Numbered from the stretch's first letter, positions 16,556-26,610 are shown. The stretch: 64,000 nt of DNA from Bacillota bacterium (GCA_022793795.1 JAAWDM010000025.1:1-64000); one strand, 5' to 3'. The notes: generated from the sequence alone by a model not told the origin. Program-made: numbers and translations.

Positions 16556-18067
16556 TTAGCTTTTCGCCCTCTTGCCCATTCCAAACAGAATGGCTACATA
16601 GGCTACCACAGCGATGGCCAAATACAGATACCACCGGTCAAAGAGAGCGCCCAAGCCATAAGCCAGAATACAGGATAGACCCATAGCTCTCAAATAAGGC
16701 CCTTGCACCTTCTCAAAGACATGAGGATCCACCCCTGCGCTTTCAGCCGAATAGTGCATAGCATGAGAATTGGAGGCCGAAATATCTCCGTAAACGCTGC
16801 CAGATACAGCCGCCCCAATTCCCGCACAAAGGCTCAATCCCATAGCTTGGCACAGAACCATACCCAGCGGAATGGTCACCGCATAAGTCCCCCAGGCAGA
16901 GCCAGTAAGTGAAGACAGCCCTACAGCCAACAGGAATACCAGTGGAAGTACAAAGAATACCAGCAAACCGCCTTCAGGCTGGCCGGCCCATGACCCAATA
17001 GTCTGATAAATGTCTGTTTCCCAGACGACCTCCACATATAACCAGGCCATGACCATGATGCCTGTAACCGAAAGGGTTCGCTTAAACATGTCGCTATACA
17101 AGCGATAGGACTTCATAAACGACTTCTCCCTGCCAATCCAGGTGAAGGTCATGACAGCCAAAGAGGCGGTAATAAAGGAAATACCCAGACCCACCATATA
17201 GGTCTCCACCTCCAAAGTTTCTATTTCCCCAAAGCTAGAAATCTTGCTGCTAAAAAACAGATACAGCATCATAAACATAACTACCAGAGACAGAGCCAGG
17301 GTTCTGCCTCTGCCATTCTCTCTAGCCAGTTCTATTTCTACTAAAAATTCCTTCCGCTCCTTCTGATATGCTTCTGTCTCTGTCTGAGCCAGAGCGTCCG
17401 CCTGGCCCAGCAGACCTGCGCCCCGCTTCTGCCTGACCAGAAGCAGCGGCGTCAGCATCGCTAGGAAGGAAAAACAAAAATAAGGTATACTCTGTATAAA
17501 TAACACCAGCGGACTTTCCGAAAGGTCCAAAACCTCCAGGGAGGCATGGAGAATTCCGATGGCAAACAGTCCCCAGCCTACCAGGGGAATCATACTGCAA
17601 ACCGGTACAGCCGTCAGGTTAATCATGAGGGCAAGCCTCTCCCTGCTTATACCAACCTCATCATACTTCTCACGAAACAGGGCGCCCACGATACCAGGAG
17701 AGCCCAAATCGGAGAAAAAGGCGCCCACACTGGCAAGCCAGCTTCTGAACTGAACACTGGCTGCCGTCTTTTTTCCATGGTCCGCCATATAAGCGGTAAA
17801 TCCCTTAATCGGACCTCCATATTCCATGGAACCAACATAGCCGCAATATAGCGGGATAAAGGCAACCATGGCTGCCCGATCCGGCGTTTGAATCAAACCA
17901 TAAATCCCATCTGTAAAAATCTGCTCAAAGCCGCCCATAAAGCTGCCTCCAAGAAGGCTTAAGACAGCAAGGCAAAAGGCAAAAAAGCTAATCAGATAAT
18001 TTCTGCTCAGGCCCAAACAAATACCCAGCAAAATCAAGGCCACAACGCCTATCCATATTTCTGACAC
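16556..18067 (-). CDS. NhaC family Na+/H+ antiporter-like carrier
   Basis: A 503-residue membrane protein with about eleven or twelve hydrophobic segments and a charged loop near residues 215-250. The segments FSDLGSPGIVGALF, SLTGSAWGTYAVTIPLG and GSVYGDISASNSHAMHYSAESAG fit the NhaC family, which exchanges sodium for protons and includes carriers for organic anions (malate/lactate, tyrosine/tyramine). Here it ends a catabolic operon, so product efflux or substrate uptake is as plausible as pH control. The start codon is GTG behind AAGGTGAG, 11 bp after the D-aminoacylase stop. Confidence 0.8.
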   Translation of the reverse strand: MSEIWIGVVALILLGICLGLSRNYLISFFAFCLAVLSLLGGSFMGGFEQIFTDGIYGLIQTPDRAAMVAFIPLYCGYVGSMEYGGPIKGFTAYMADHGKKTAASVQFRSWLASVGAFFSDLGSPGIVGALFREKYDEVGISRERLALMINLTAVPVCSMIPLVGWGLFAIGILHASLEVLDLSESPLVLFIQSIPYFCFSFLAMLTPLLLVRQKRGAGLLGQADALAQTETEAYQKERKEFLVEIELARENGRGRTLALSLVVMFMMLYLFFSSKISSFGEIETLEVETYMVGLGISFITASLAVMTFTWIGREKSFMKSYRLYSDMFKRTLSVTGIMVMAWLYVEVVWETDIYQTIGSWAGQPEGGLLVFFVLPLVFLLAVGLSSLTGSAWGTYAVTIPLGMVLCQAMGLSLCAGIGAAVSGSVYGDISASNSHAMHYSAESAGVDPHVFEKVQGPYLRAMGLSCILAYGLGALFDRWYLYLAIAVVAYVAILFGMGKRAKS

Positions 18068-18078
18068 CAGTTCTCACC

Positions 18079-19806
18079 TTACCTTCTTCTCAGTACCTTG
18101 CCAGGTCTAGCTTCCGTATGCTCGCCTTCTCTGATAACCATAGTTCCGTTGACAAACACATAATCGATACCGCCGGGATACTGAACCGGGTCGATATAGT
18201 TTTCATTGGTACAAAGTTCCGACGGTGAAAATACATTGATGTCGGCCCAGTATCCTTCCTTCAGATAGCCACGGTCATCCAGTTTCAGCCAATCGGCCGG
18301 CTTTCCGGTAATCTTCCGCACCGTATCCTCAAGCCGCTCTTCGCCGAAATGAAGAATATAGTTGACCATGCTATAGAAGGTATTTGGGTGTACCAAAATA
18401 TCTGGGAAGAATTTTTTTCTGCCAAAGGTACCAAATCCATCGAAGTTAAAAGCGTCGATGCCCACCAAGGCCAACTCATGACCATAAAATTCCTTTACCA
18501 CCTGTGGATTGAAGCGAGACACTCTGGTACGCATCATCGGGTCGTCAACCAGAAGACGAAGAACCGTATCTACGGCATCTCGGTCAAGGTTTCCATCAAA
18601 AAGCTCTCTAACCGATTTTCCGCTATAGGCAGGGTTTTTAGAGGAGAGAATCAAAAGCCACTTATCCCATTCCATGAACTTAACTGGATTAATGAGGCCA
18701 CCTCTGCCCGACAGCAGCCAATCTTTCAGCCATCCGCAGAAATCCCGCTTTTTCAGGTTTTCCAGGAACTGCTCCACACCGCCGCTGATTCGTATCCACG
18801 GCATGAAATAGCCTGCCAGATACGGAGTGTATTCAAAACCTGCATCCACATTAGGAATCACATCAAAGATAAAGGAAATGCCCTCTTCCTTGGCATCATC
18901 GATGAATTTCAAAGTTTTGGCTGCTCTGCTCTTTGGCGTCTCATCTGCTGCCATCGGCGTAGTGTAGAACAAGTCGGACAGGTGGTTCATATGTAATCTG
19001 ACGCCAGTTCTTCTGGCCACCTCAAATCCTTCCTGAAGCCCTGCAATCCTAGCCTTTTCATCAGCGCCTCTGTTTTTCCAATGGGTGGTGTAAATGCCGC
19101 CGCAGTCCTTGACCATGGAGACCAGCTCTGTCAACTCGTCTAAATCAGCAAAATTCCCTGGCGCATAGTCCATACCGGTAGTCATACCCCAAACGCCCTC
19201 ATTCAGCGCCTGATCCAGATACCGCTTCATTTCTTTCATCTCTGCCCCATCCGGCTTACGATTATCGCCGCCCAGAACCTGAGCCCGAATATCTCCATGA
19301 CCCACGTTTGGAATATAATTATAGGAGATACCCATATCCTCCAGCTTGGCCATATATTCCCCCATGGTGGTCCAGTCGATGGTGGTATTAAAATACTTTT
19401 CTATGATAGGAACCACCTTTTCCCTTGGCAGGATGGTATTGGCGTTTTCCACATACGGGTCTACCTCGTCCCATGCATCATACTCCCAGAACTTTCTCAC
19501 CCAAACCTTATCCATTGGGCCTGGCGTTGCACCGCAGTTGCCGCAATAATTGGTGGTGATACCCTGTTTTACCGTGCTTTCGCCTCTTGGGAATAAAAAC
19601 AAGGTCTGATCTCCATGGGAATGCATGTTAATAAATCCAGGGCTTATCACCTTGCCCTCTGCATCGATTACGTTCTCTGTATCATACACACCCTGCATAT
19701 CTCCAATAAAGGCAATTCTTCCATCCTTCACGCCAAGGTCTGCTACATAGCCGTCCTTTCCGCTTCCGTCAATAATGGTTCCTCTCTTAATGATGTAATC
19801 GTACAT
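18079..19806 (-). CDS. D-aminoacylase (N-acyl-D-amino-acid deacylase family)
   Basis: A 575-residue amidohydrolase-superfamily enzyme. The metal-binding MHSHGD motif (His62, His64), the NYCGNCG segment (residues 86-92) with the metal-ligand cysteine of D-aminoacylases, TTHWKNRG and HMNHLSD follow in family order; the C-terminal ADINVFSP strand returns to the small beta-sandwich. Known members release D-amino acids from N-acyl-D-amino acids or dipeptides with a D residue. In this operon it likely processes an imported D-configured or N-blocked compound. AAGGAGG precedes the ATG; 57 bp separate it from the upstream gene. Confidence 0.82.
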   Translation of the reverse strand: MYDYIIKRGTIIDGSGKDGYVADLGVKDGRIAFIGDMQGVYDTENVIDAEGKVISPGFINMHSHGDQTLFLFPRGESTVKQGITTNYCGNCGATPGPMDKVWVRKFWEYDAWDEVDPYVENANTILPREKVVPIIEKYFNTTIDWTTMGEYMAKLEDMGISYNYIPNVGHGDIRAQVLGGDNRKPDGAEMKEMKRYLDQALNEGVWGMTTGMDYAPGNFADLDELTELVSMVKDCGGIYTTHWKNRGADEKARIAGLQEGFEVARRTGVRLHMNHLSDLFYTTPMAADETPKSRAAKTLKFIDDAKEEGISFIFDVIPNVDAGFEYTPYLAGYFMPWIRISGGVEQFLENLKKRDFCGWLKDWLLSGRGGLINPVKFMEWDKWLLILSSKNPAYSGKSVRELFDGNLDRDAVDTVLRLLVDDPMMRTRVSRFNPQVVKEFYGHELALVGIDAFNFDGFGTFGRKKFFPDILVHPNTFYSMVNYILHFGEERLEDTVRKITGKPADWLKLDDRGYLKEGYWADINVFSPSELCTNENYIDPVQYPGGIDYVFVNGTMVIREGEHTEARPGKVLRRR

Positions 19807-19863
19807 TTCAAACCTCCTTCTGATTCCTCTTGCTGTCTGGGCCGCTTCTGCGCCCTTATCATT

Positions 19864-21297
19864 CTATAGATAGCCCTTTTCCTGTAATTGATAACCTTTG
19901 GCCTTTTTGACTTCCTCACCCCACTGGGTTTCTTCATACAGGGTCTTGGCCTGGTCTCTAAAGCCTTCCAAAATCTGTTCTCCATCTACTGTTAGATAAC
20001 GTCCGTTCAGATAGAGGGTCTTTCCATCCACCATTACCCGGCACACCTCGTTTCCTCTGGCAGAATGAACCAGGTTAGGAACCATGTTCCGATAAGGCGT
20101 TCTGATGATTGGCATCATGGTAACAGCGCCCAAATCCACCATCACAATATCCGCCTGCTTACCCGCCTTCAGCGAACCAATTCTATCTGCAAGGCCCAAT
20201 ACCTTGGCCCCTTCAATGGTAGCCATGCGAAGCGCCTTCCAGGAAGGCATAACTTCTGGGTCGCGGTACTGTATCTTATTAAACAGCGCTGTCAATTTCA
20301 TCTCATTGATAATCTGATTGCAGTTGTTTCCTGACGCCTGATCGGTGCCTAAAGCCACCATACCGCCTGCATCCTGAAAGATTTTAGTGGGAGGAACGAT
20401 GCCGTCAATAATACCAATACTACCGGAACAAACCACCATGGCTCCGCCTTTCTTGGCCACCAGCCTGGTTTCCTCCTCTGTAGCTTCTGTAAGATGAATG
20501 GCGATGAGATTCTCATCCAAGTAACCTATCTCGTCTAAAAAGGGAATCGAGCGTTTCCCATAGCGAAGCATCATCTGTTCAGTCTCTCTATCTCCCTGGG
20601 CCACATGCATGTTGATCTTAAGTCCCAGCCTGTTAGAAACCTCTTTGCACTGAATCAGCATATCCCGACTCAAGGTATCTGGTGCATGGGCGCCGATATT
20701 AACCGTGGTTCTATGGCTCCGGTTTTTCCATTTTTCATAAAGAGAAATATTGTCCTCCAGACTGCGCCGACTCTGATCCTCATCCAAATCATAGAGAGCA
20801 TGAACGTCAGGAGCCTTGGATTTTCGCATGCCATAGATGATAGCTGTAAAGTTGGTCCGTACCCCCAGGTCATGGTAAAACTCATCCATGACGGCAATAT
20901 GCGCCGGCGTAGCGCTCTCCCCGAAGGTGGTAGTCCCCGTGGCAAGCGCTTCCAAAACAGTAGCTTTGGCTGCATAGATGGAATCTGACGTATCGATATA
21001 GTAACGCAAAGGCTCTATGCCCTTCATCATCCAATGGCTGGTATCTTGGGCCATCCCTCGCATCATGGTCTGAGAAGTATGGATATGGGCGTCGATAAAC
21101 CCAGGCAAAATCATTTTATCCTTGCCGTCAATCACTTCTTCCGCTGTAAAGGCTTCTTCCAGTTCTGCTGAGGCTCCCACCTTTACAATCTTTCCATCTG
21201 CAATGGCAATGGCGCCGTCACCTATGTATCCGACGCCGTCACCCTCCATGGTAAACACATCCCCATGAAGAATCAGGCTGTCAATCCTCTCCTTCAT
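19864..21297 (-). CDS. ATZ/TRZ-type amidohydrolase (cytosine-deaminase-like)
   Basis: A 477-residue metallo-hydrolase of the AtzA/TrzN/SsnA/guanine-deaminase branch. DAHIHTS (His71, His73), NMHVAQ, IHLTEA and LGTDQASGNN give the single-metal site with its usual His-His-His-Asp ligands. Members deaminate heterocycles, S-adenosylhomocysteine or guanidino-like groups; many annotated as chlorohydrolases are deaminases. Next to a guanidino hydrolase it might remove an amino or imino group from the same substrate, which is inference. It abuts the M20 dipeptidase stop, with AGGAGG-type spacing, so it is certainly co-transcribed. Confidence 0.8.
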   Translation of the reverse strand: MKERIDSLILHGDVFTMEGDGVGYIGDGAIAIADGKIVKVGASAELEEAFTAEEVIDGKDKMILPGFIDAHIHTSQTMMRGMAQDTSHWMMKGIEPLRYYIDTSDSIYAAKATVLEALATGTTTFGESATPAHIAVMDEFYHDLGVRTNFTAIIYGMRKSKAPDVHALYDLDEDQSRRSLEDNISLYEKWKNRSHRTTVNIGAHAPDTLSRDMLIQCKEVSNRLGLKINMHVAQGDRETEQMMLRYGKRSIPFLDEIGYLDENLIAIHLTEATEEETRLVAKKGGAMVVCSGSIGIIDGIVPPTKIFQDAGGMVALGTDQASGNNCNQIINEMKLTALFNKIQYRDPEVMPSWKALRMATIEGAKVLGLADRIGSLKAGKQADIVMVDLGAVTMMPIIRTPYRNMVPNLVHSARGNEVCRVMVDGKTLYLNGRYLTVDGEQILEGFRDQAKTLYEETQWGEEVKKAKGYQLQEKGYL

Positions 21298-22680
21298 TTA
21301 CCTCCGCCTCCTATCTCTTCCTCGGTCTTCTATTTGTCCAAGGCCGCGTATGATCTCTCCGTTGGTCAAAATCCCGTTGTAAAATCCTTTGACAATCATG
21401 GTTTCATTTACCCCATGATTATTCTGATCCGCTGCCGCATAAGGAACCGTAATACATGGAACCCCCAAATGTTGGGTAAAGATATAGTTAGGCCCTGAAC
21501 CGCCGATGGACGGATAGAGAAGAGGCGCCTGTCCCCATGCTCTTTCAATGGCCTGACCGATTTCCTCCACATAAGGTTCCTTCAGGTTGGTTCTGCAAGG
21601 CCGCATCATACCTTCCACACTGACCTGAATATCTGTAAAGCCCTTCTTTATCAGATGCTGCTTTAAAAGCTCCAAAACCCTTTCCGGCTCCTGTCCTGGC
21701 ACCAGACGGAAATCCAGCTTCGCCATGGCGTTTGCCGGCAGCGCCGTCTTAGCGCCCTCTCCCGTATAGCCGGCCTGAATTCCGTCGATATTGCAGGTAG
21801 GTTCAAACATCATGTTGTGAAAATATTGGCTGCCATAGGTTTTGGAACTTCTCAGACGGTTCACACCCAGATTTTTCAGAATCTGCTCCTCATTCAAAGG
21901 AATCTGTTCCGCCGCCTCCTTTTCAGCCGGCGAAGGCGGTATGGCAGAGTCGTAAAATCCGTCTATCAGAATCTGCCCCGCCTCGTCTCGAAGGGAGGAA
22001 AGCGCCTCAATGAGCCTCCATACAGGACTCTCTACAACAGCCGCAAATTTGGAGTGAAGGTCTTTAGAACCTCCCTCTACAGAAAGCTGGACATACAGCA
22101 TCCCCTTTAAACCCAAAATGATGACAGGACGTCCGCTCTCATGAATATGACTGTCCGATATGATGACCAAATCACAGTCCAGAAGATGGCGATTCTCTCC
22201 CACCAGCTGATGAAGATGAGGACTACCGATTTCCTCCTCCCCTTCAAACAGAAACTTCAAATGCACTGGCAAAGAGCCACAGGCCTGTCGCCACGCTTCC
22301 ACCGCCTTGATATGGGTAAACAGCTGCCCCTTATCGTCAGAAGCGCCTCGGCAGACAATCTTATCACCTGCAATATACGGCGAAAAAGGATCTTCAGCCC
22401 ATCCCTCTTCTTTGACCGCAGGTTGCACGTCATAATGTCCATAAATCAGCGCCGTAGGGCCATCGGCCGGGTCTCCGATTTCCCCATATAGGGCTGGCCA
22501 TCCGTCTGTGGACAACAGTCTGGTCTCAATACCTGCATCTTCCATAAAGACCTGCAGCATATCTACTGTCTCTGTCATCCCTTCACCAGTTGCACTGATA
22601 CTCTTTTGGGAGAGAAAGCGGAACAATTCTTCCATGTACCGCTCCTCGTTTTTCTTTACCAACTCGCCATATCTCTTCAT
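21298..22680 (-). CDS. M20 family dipeptidase
   Basis: A 460-residue zinc peptidase of the carnosinase/PepV-like M20 branch. GHYDVQP (His82, Asp84), GASDDKGQ and FEGEEEIGSP provide the di-zinc ligands and catalytic Glu; HGVNE near the C-terminus gives the last His. Such enzymes cleave dipeptides including unusual ones with beta- or D-residues. Lying directly after the transporter ATPases, it probably cleaves the imported peptide. An AAAGGAAA ribosome site lies before the ATG, and the stop abuts the next start. Confidence 0.84.
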   Translation of the reverse strand: MKRYGELVKKNEERYMEELFRFLSQKSISATGEGMTETVDMLQVFMEDAGIETRLLSTDGWPALYGEIGDPADGPTALIYGHYDVQPAVKEEGWAEDPFSPYIAGDKIVCRGASDDKGQLFTHIKAVEAWRQACGSLPVHLKFLFEGEEEIGSPHLHQLVGENRHLLDCDLVIISDSHIHESGRPVIILGLKGMLYVQLSVEGGSKDLHSKFAAVVESPVWRLIEALSSLRDEAGQILIDGFYDSAIPPSPAEKEAAEQIPLNEEQILKNLGVNRLRSSKTYGSQYFHNMMFEPTCNIDGIQAGYTGEGAKTALPANAMAKLDFRLVPGQEPERVLELLKQHLIKKGFTDIQVSVEGMMRPCRTNLKEPYVEEIGQAIERAWGQAPLLYPSIGGSGPNYIFTQHLGVPCITVPYAAADQNNHGVNETMIVKGFYNGILTNGEIIRGLGQIEDRGRDRRRR

Positions 22681-22691
22681 ATCTTTTCCTT

Positions 22692-23648
22692 TTATTCAGC
22701 CAATGCACAGGCTACAAAGTGGCCTGTGCTCACTTCTCTCAACTCCGGCTCCTGAGTTCTACAAGCATCGGTGGCCATTGGACACCGGTTTGCAAACCGA
22801 CAGATAGGCTGTGGATTGATCGGTGAACTGATTTCGCCTTTTAACAGAATTCTCTCTTTTTTCATCCGAATGTTGGGTACCGGAATGGCGGAAAGTAACG
22901 CCTTGGTATATGGATGAATCGGATTGTTGAACAACTCCTCTGTAGGGGCTTTTTCCACCAGCTTTCCCAGATACATAACAGCAATCTCATCGGAGAAATG
23001 ATTGACTACCGACAAGTCGTGGGTGATAAAGATATAGGTAAGGCCCAGCTTTTCCTGCAGTTCTCCCATCAAGTTCAAAATCTGTGCCTGAATGGAAACG
23101 TCCAGGGCAGATACCGGTTCGTCGCAGACGATGAACTTGGGATTGGAAGCCAGCGCTCTGGCGATACCGATTCTCTGCCGTCTGCCCCCATCCAGTTCAT
23201 GGGGATAGGAGTTAATGAGACGTTCTGCCAGTCCTACGGTCTCCATCAGTTCCAACACCCGATCAAGACGCTCGTTCTTATTGGTAATCAGCTTATTGAT
23301 TTTCAGAGGCTCTGCGATAATCTCACTGACCGTCTTTCTTGGGTCCAGAGAGGAAAACGGGTCCTGGAAGATGATTTGCATCTCCCTACGCATCCGCCGC
23401 ATCTCTGATGCTGACAAGCTGCGAATGTCCTTCCCATCAAAGAAAATTTCTCCATCAGTGGCTTCCAGGAGCCGGAGAATCACTCTGCCGGTGGTAGATT
23501 TTCCACAGCCTGACTCTCCTACAATGCCAAGGGTTTCTCCCTCGTTGATGGAAAAAGTCACTCCGTCTACTGCATGAAGCATGCCCTTAGGCGTTGCAAA
23601 ATATTTTTTTAGGTCTTTTACTTCCAGAAGTACTTTTTTATCACTCAT
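22692..23648 (-). CDS. Oligopeptide-type ABC transporter ATPase (OppF/DppF)
   Basis: A 318-residue ATPase. Walker A GESGCGKS starts at residue 44, Walker B is FIVCDEPVSALD, and the C-terminal oligopeptide/dipeptide extension with a Cys motif (CRFANRCPMA) is present. The signature normally written SGGQ reads LDGGRRQR, a variant that places Asp at the Ser position. It overlaps the OppD gene by eight bases and would pair with it under the OppB/OppC membrane pair. Confidence 0.88.
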   Translation of the reverse strand: MSDKKVLLEVKDLKKYFATPKGMLHAVDGVTFSINEGETLGIVGESGCGKSTTGRVILRLLEATDGEIFFDGKDIRSLSASEMRRMRREMQIIFQDPFSSLDPRKTVSEIIAEPLKINKLITNKNERLDRVLELMETVGLAERLINSYPHELDGGRRQRIGIARALASNPKFIVCDEPVSALDVSIQAQILNLMGELQEKLGLTYIFITHDLSVVNHFSDEIAVMYLGKLVEKAPTEELFNNPIHPYTKALLSAIPVPNIRMKKERILLKGEISSPINPQPICRFANRCPMATDACRTQEPELREVSTGHFVACALAE

Positions 23649-24672
23649 CTGACTGGCCTCCCTTTCCTATCTCTCTTCCGCACTGATACAGATGACATGC
23701 AACATAGTGGGAATCGCTCAGGTGGATGGTCTCCGGCGGCTGTTCCTTACAGATATCCATGGCATAATCGCACCGCGGACAAAATGCACATCCCTTAGGC
23801 AGGTTGCTTGGATCCGGCATGAGACCGCGAATGGGTTTCAGCTTGGCCGTCCGGTTGGTAATATCCGGAAGGGAATGGAATAATCCCTCAGTATATGGAT
23901 GTTTGGTCTGTTCAAAGATGTCCTCCAAAGAGCCGTGTTCCACAATACGGCCCGCATAGATGACGGAAACCTCATCGCACATTTCAGCCACGATACCTAA
24001 ATCGTGGGTAATCATCAGCATGGCTGTATTGAGTTTTTCCTTCAGTCCCCGCATCATCTCCAGAACCTGGGCCTGAATGGTTACATCCAAAGCAGTGGTC
24101 GGCTCATCGGCAATGAGTACCGCCGGATTGCAGGCTAAGGCAATCGCGATGACCACTCTCTGCTTCATACCGCCAGAAAACTGGTGAGGATAATCCTTAG
24201 CACGGAAACCTGGGATACCAACCAGTTCCAACATCTGTTCCGCTTTCTCCTCCGCCTCCTTGGCTGTACACTTTTCATGATAAGAGATAACCTCTGCAAT
24301 CTGATCTCCCACGGTCAGCACCGGATTCAGAGAAGTCATAGGGTCCTGGAAAATCATGGAGATATCCTTTCCTCTGATCTTTTCCAGTTCCTTAATCGAT
24401 GCGCTACGCATATCGATGCCATTGATAAAAATCTCACCCTGGGTAATCTTGCCCGGCGGGTTTGGAATCAGGTTCAGCATGGCCAGACCAGTGGTGGTCT
24501 TTCCTGCCCCTGTCTCGCCTACCAAGCCTAAGGTCTTTCCCTTTTCGATGGAAATGTTCACGCCGTTTACCGCTTTTACAACGCCGTCCGGCGTATTGAA
24601 TTCCACATACAGGTCTTCTATGTATACCGCGTTATTCTCCGGAATTTCTGTCAATACTTTTTTATCTTCCAT
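23641..24672 (-). CDS. Oligopeptide-type ABC transporter ATPase (OppD/DppD)
   Basis: A 343-residue ATPase with Walker A GETGAGKT (52-59), a normal signature FSGGMKQR, Walker B VLIADEPTTALD and the C-terminal Opp/Dpp extension with its cysteine cluster (CAFCPRCDYAMDIC). This copy has the complete signature, so the two nucleotide-binding sites of the pair are probably unequal. It lies ten bases after the OppC stop and overlaps OppF, behind AAGGAGG. Confidence 0.9.
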   Translation of the reverse strand: MEDKKVLTEIPENNAVYIEDLYVEFNTPDGVVKAVNGVNISIEKGKTLGLVGETGAGKTTTGLAMLNLIPNPPGKITQGEIFINGIDMRSASIKELEKIRGKDISMIFQDPMTSLNPVLTVGDQIAEVISYHEKCTAKEAEEKAEQMLELVGIPGFRAKDYPHQFSGGMKQRVVIAIALACNPAVLIADEPTTALDVTIQAQVLEMMRGLKEKLNTAMLMITHDLGIVAEMCDEVSVIYAGRIVEHGSLEDIFEQTKHPYTEGLFHSLPDITNRTAKLKPIRGLMPDPSNLPKGCAFCPRCDYAMDICKEQPPETIHLSDSHYVACHLYQCGREIGKGGQSDE

Positions 24673-24682
24673 TTTGCCCTCC

Positions 24683-25573
24683 TTATCTCAATTTCGGGTC
24701 TAATGCGTCTCTAAGCCCATCGCCCAGCATATTGAGCGCCAAAATAATCAACATGATGGCCAGACCTGGGAAGAGAACCATATGAGGGTAATCTCGGATA
24801 AAGGCTCGGCTGCCTGAAAGCATGGCGCCCCACTCCGGTGTCGGCGCTTTCACGCCCAGTCCGATAAAGCTGAGGGATGCGGTAAAACCGATGGCCTTAC
24901 CGATCTTTAAGGTGGCCTGCACGATAATCGGCGCTAAACAGTTTGGAAGCACATGGGTCCATATGATGGTGCTGTCCTTTGCGCCAACAGCTCTAGCTGC
25001 CTCGATATATTCCTCATCCTTTACAGACAAAACCGAAGCTCTGGTGACCCTGGCAAAACCGGGTACCGCTGAAACTCCCACAGCTACCATCAGGTTAAAC
25101 ATGCTGGAGCCCAGGGCTGTTACGATGGCAATGGCCAGCAGCATAGCCGGAATGGCCAAAAATACGTCCAGCACACGCATGATAATGTTATCGATTTTGC
25201 CGCCATAATAACCTGCAATGGCGCCTAAAAGGCCTCCAAGGGTCATGGAGATGGCTACGGAAATAGCGCCCACATAGAGGGAAATTCTGGTTCCATGAAC
25301 GATTCGCGCAAATACATCCCGTCCCAATTCATCGGTACCAAACCAATGATCTGCTGAAGGCGTCTGTAGTTTATTGGGAATATCCTGTTTGATAACCACA
25401 TCTTCGTAGTTGGCAATCTGGTCTGCAAAGATGGCTCCAAGTACCATAATGATAATGATAATGAGTCCAAGTACAGCCATCTTATTTTTGCTGATTCTGA
25501 CCATAACCTCTACGAACTGGTTTTTCTTTTTATATTTTCTGCTGACCTCAGCCGCTTGTTGTTTCTTTTCCAT
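24683..25573 (-). CDS. Oligopeptide-type ABC transporter permease (OppC/DppC)
   Basis: A 296-residue permease. An N-terminal cytoplasmic stretch and first membrane segment (residues about 33-52) precede the BPD_transp_1 domain with the EAA loop EEYIEAARAVGAKDSTIIWTH in part visible near residue 187. GTDELGRDVFARIVHG is the hallmark OppC periplasmic/turn segment. Together with OppB it forms the channel for the imported peptide or modified amino acid. It is 17 bp from OppB and 10 bp from OppD, behind AAGGAGG. Confidence 0.9.
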   Translation of the reverse strand: MEKKQQAAEVSRKYKKKNQFVEVMVRISKNKMAVLGLIIIIIMVLGAIFADQIANYEDVVIKQDIPNKLQTPSADHWFGTDELGRDVFARIVHGTRISLYVGAISVAISMTLGGLLGAIAGYYGGKIDNIIMRVLDVFLAIPAMLLAIAIVTALGSSMFNLMVAVGVSAVPGFARVTRASVLSVKDEEYIEAARAVGAKDSTIIWTHVLPNCLAPIIVQATLKIGKAIGFTASLSFIGLGVKAPTPEWGAMLSGSRAFIRDYPHMVLFPGLAIMLIILALNMLGDGLRDALDPKLR

Positions 25574-25590
25574 TTCTATTTCCCTCCTTC

Positions 25591-26517
25591 CTACTTATAC
25601 TGGGACTTGATCCGAGGATCAATGTACGCGTATAAGATGTCGACGATCAGGTTTACGATTCCAAAACAGATGGAAAATACAACTAAACAACCCAGTACCA
25701 CTGGCGTATTCTTGTTTTGAATGGCGTCGATGAGAAGTCTGCCCACTCCCGGCCAGGAGAATACGGTTTCTGTCAGGATAGCGCCTCCCAGCAAAGCTCC
25801 CATTTCAATTCCTGTTACCGTGATGGTAGGAATTAGTGCGTTTTTCAGCGCATGCTTGGTGATAACCTTTCTTTCAGGAACACCCTTGGAACGAGCTGTC
25901 CTGATATAGTCCTGACGAATAACCTCAAGCATGGAAGAACGAGTGGTTCTGGTAATGGTGGCCATGGATTCTGCGCCTAAGGTAATGGAAGGCAGAATCA
26001 AACTAGAGAAGCCCGAAACGCCGCCGGAAGGCAACCAGCCCAGATATACGGAAAACAGCAGGATGAGCATAAGGCCCAGCCAGAAGGACGGCATGGATAC
26101 ACCCAGCAGTGCGATAACCATACCCGTATTATCAAATATGGAATACTGTTTGGTTGCTGATATAATGCCGATTGGAATGGACACGATTGTGGCAAAGAGA
26201 ATCGCTCCCACTGCCAATGCTACCGTGTTAGGAAATCTGGAAAAGATTTCATGAGCTACCGTATCTCCAGAAACGTAGGAAATACCCAGATCGCCATGTA
26301 AAAGATCCAGCAGATACCGCCCATATTGAACGATGGCCGGATCGTTTAAGCCCATCTCCTCCCGCAGGGCCTCTATGTTTTCAGCCGTAGCCCCCGCACC
26401 CAGCAGCATACGCGCCGGATCGCCGGGGCTGTAACTCATAATCATGAAAACGATAAAGGTGACGCCAATGAGAACGGGAATCAAGGCTAAAATTCGTTTA
26501 ATAATATATTTATACAT
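25591..26517 (-). CDS. Oligopeptide-type ABC transporter permease (OppB/DppB)
   Basis: A 308-residue permease with six membrane segments. The N-terminus (KRILALIPVLIGVTFIVFMIMSYSPGDPAR in part) and the EAA loop (RQDYIRTARSKGVPE) are typical of OppB/DppB. The long external loop after the first segment is normal for the family. The gene follows the substrate-binding protein across a 93-bp gap that holds a strong hairpin, which may lower permease expression relative to the binding protein. GGAGG precedes the ATG. Confidence 0.9.
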   Translation of the reverse strand: MYKYIIKRILALIPVLIGVTFIVFMIMSYSPGDPARMLLGAGATAENIEALREEMGLNDPAIVQYGRYLLDLLHGDLGISYVSGDTVAHEIFSRFPNTVALAVGAILFATIVSIPIGIISATKQYSIFDNTGMVIALLGVSMPSFWLGLMLILLFSVYLGWLPSGGVSGFSSLILPSITLGAESMATITRTTRSSMLEVIRQDYIRTARSKGVPERKVITKHALKNALIPTITVTGIEMGALLGGAILTETVFSWPGVGRLLIDAIQNKNTPVVLGCLVVFSICFGIVNLIVDILYAYIDPRIKSQYK

Positions 26518-26548
26518 ACTTTTGCCTCCGTCTTGCCATAGGAAACGT

Positions 26549-26596
26549 CAGGGGCTGCCGCACGGCCAATAAAACCAACCGATACGACAGCCCCTT
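26549..26596. repeat. GGGGCTGCC hairpin between binding protein and permease genes
   Basis: AGGGGCTGCCG (26550-26560) pairs at ten of eleven positions with CGACAGCCCCT (26585-26595). It starts about 15 bases past the binding-protein stop and lacks a T-tract, so it could act as an mRNA-protecting or partial-termination hairpin. Its arms match the hairpins at 52149, 59396 and 63305. Confidence 0.55.
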
Positions 26597-26610
26597 CAGC
26601 TTACATTCTT

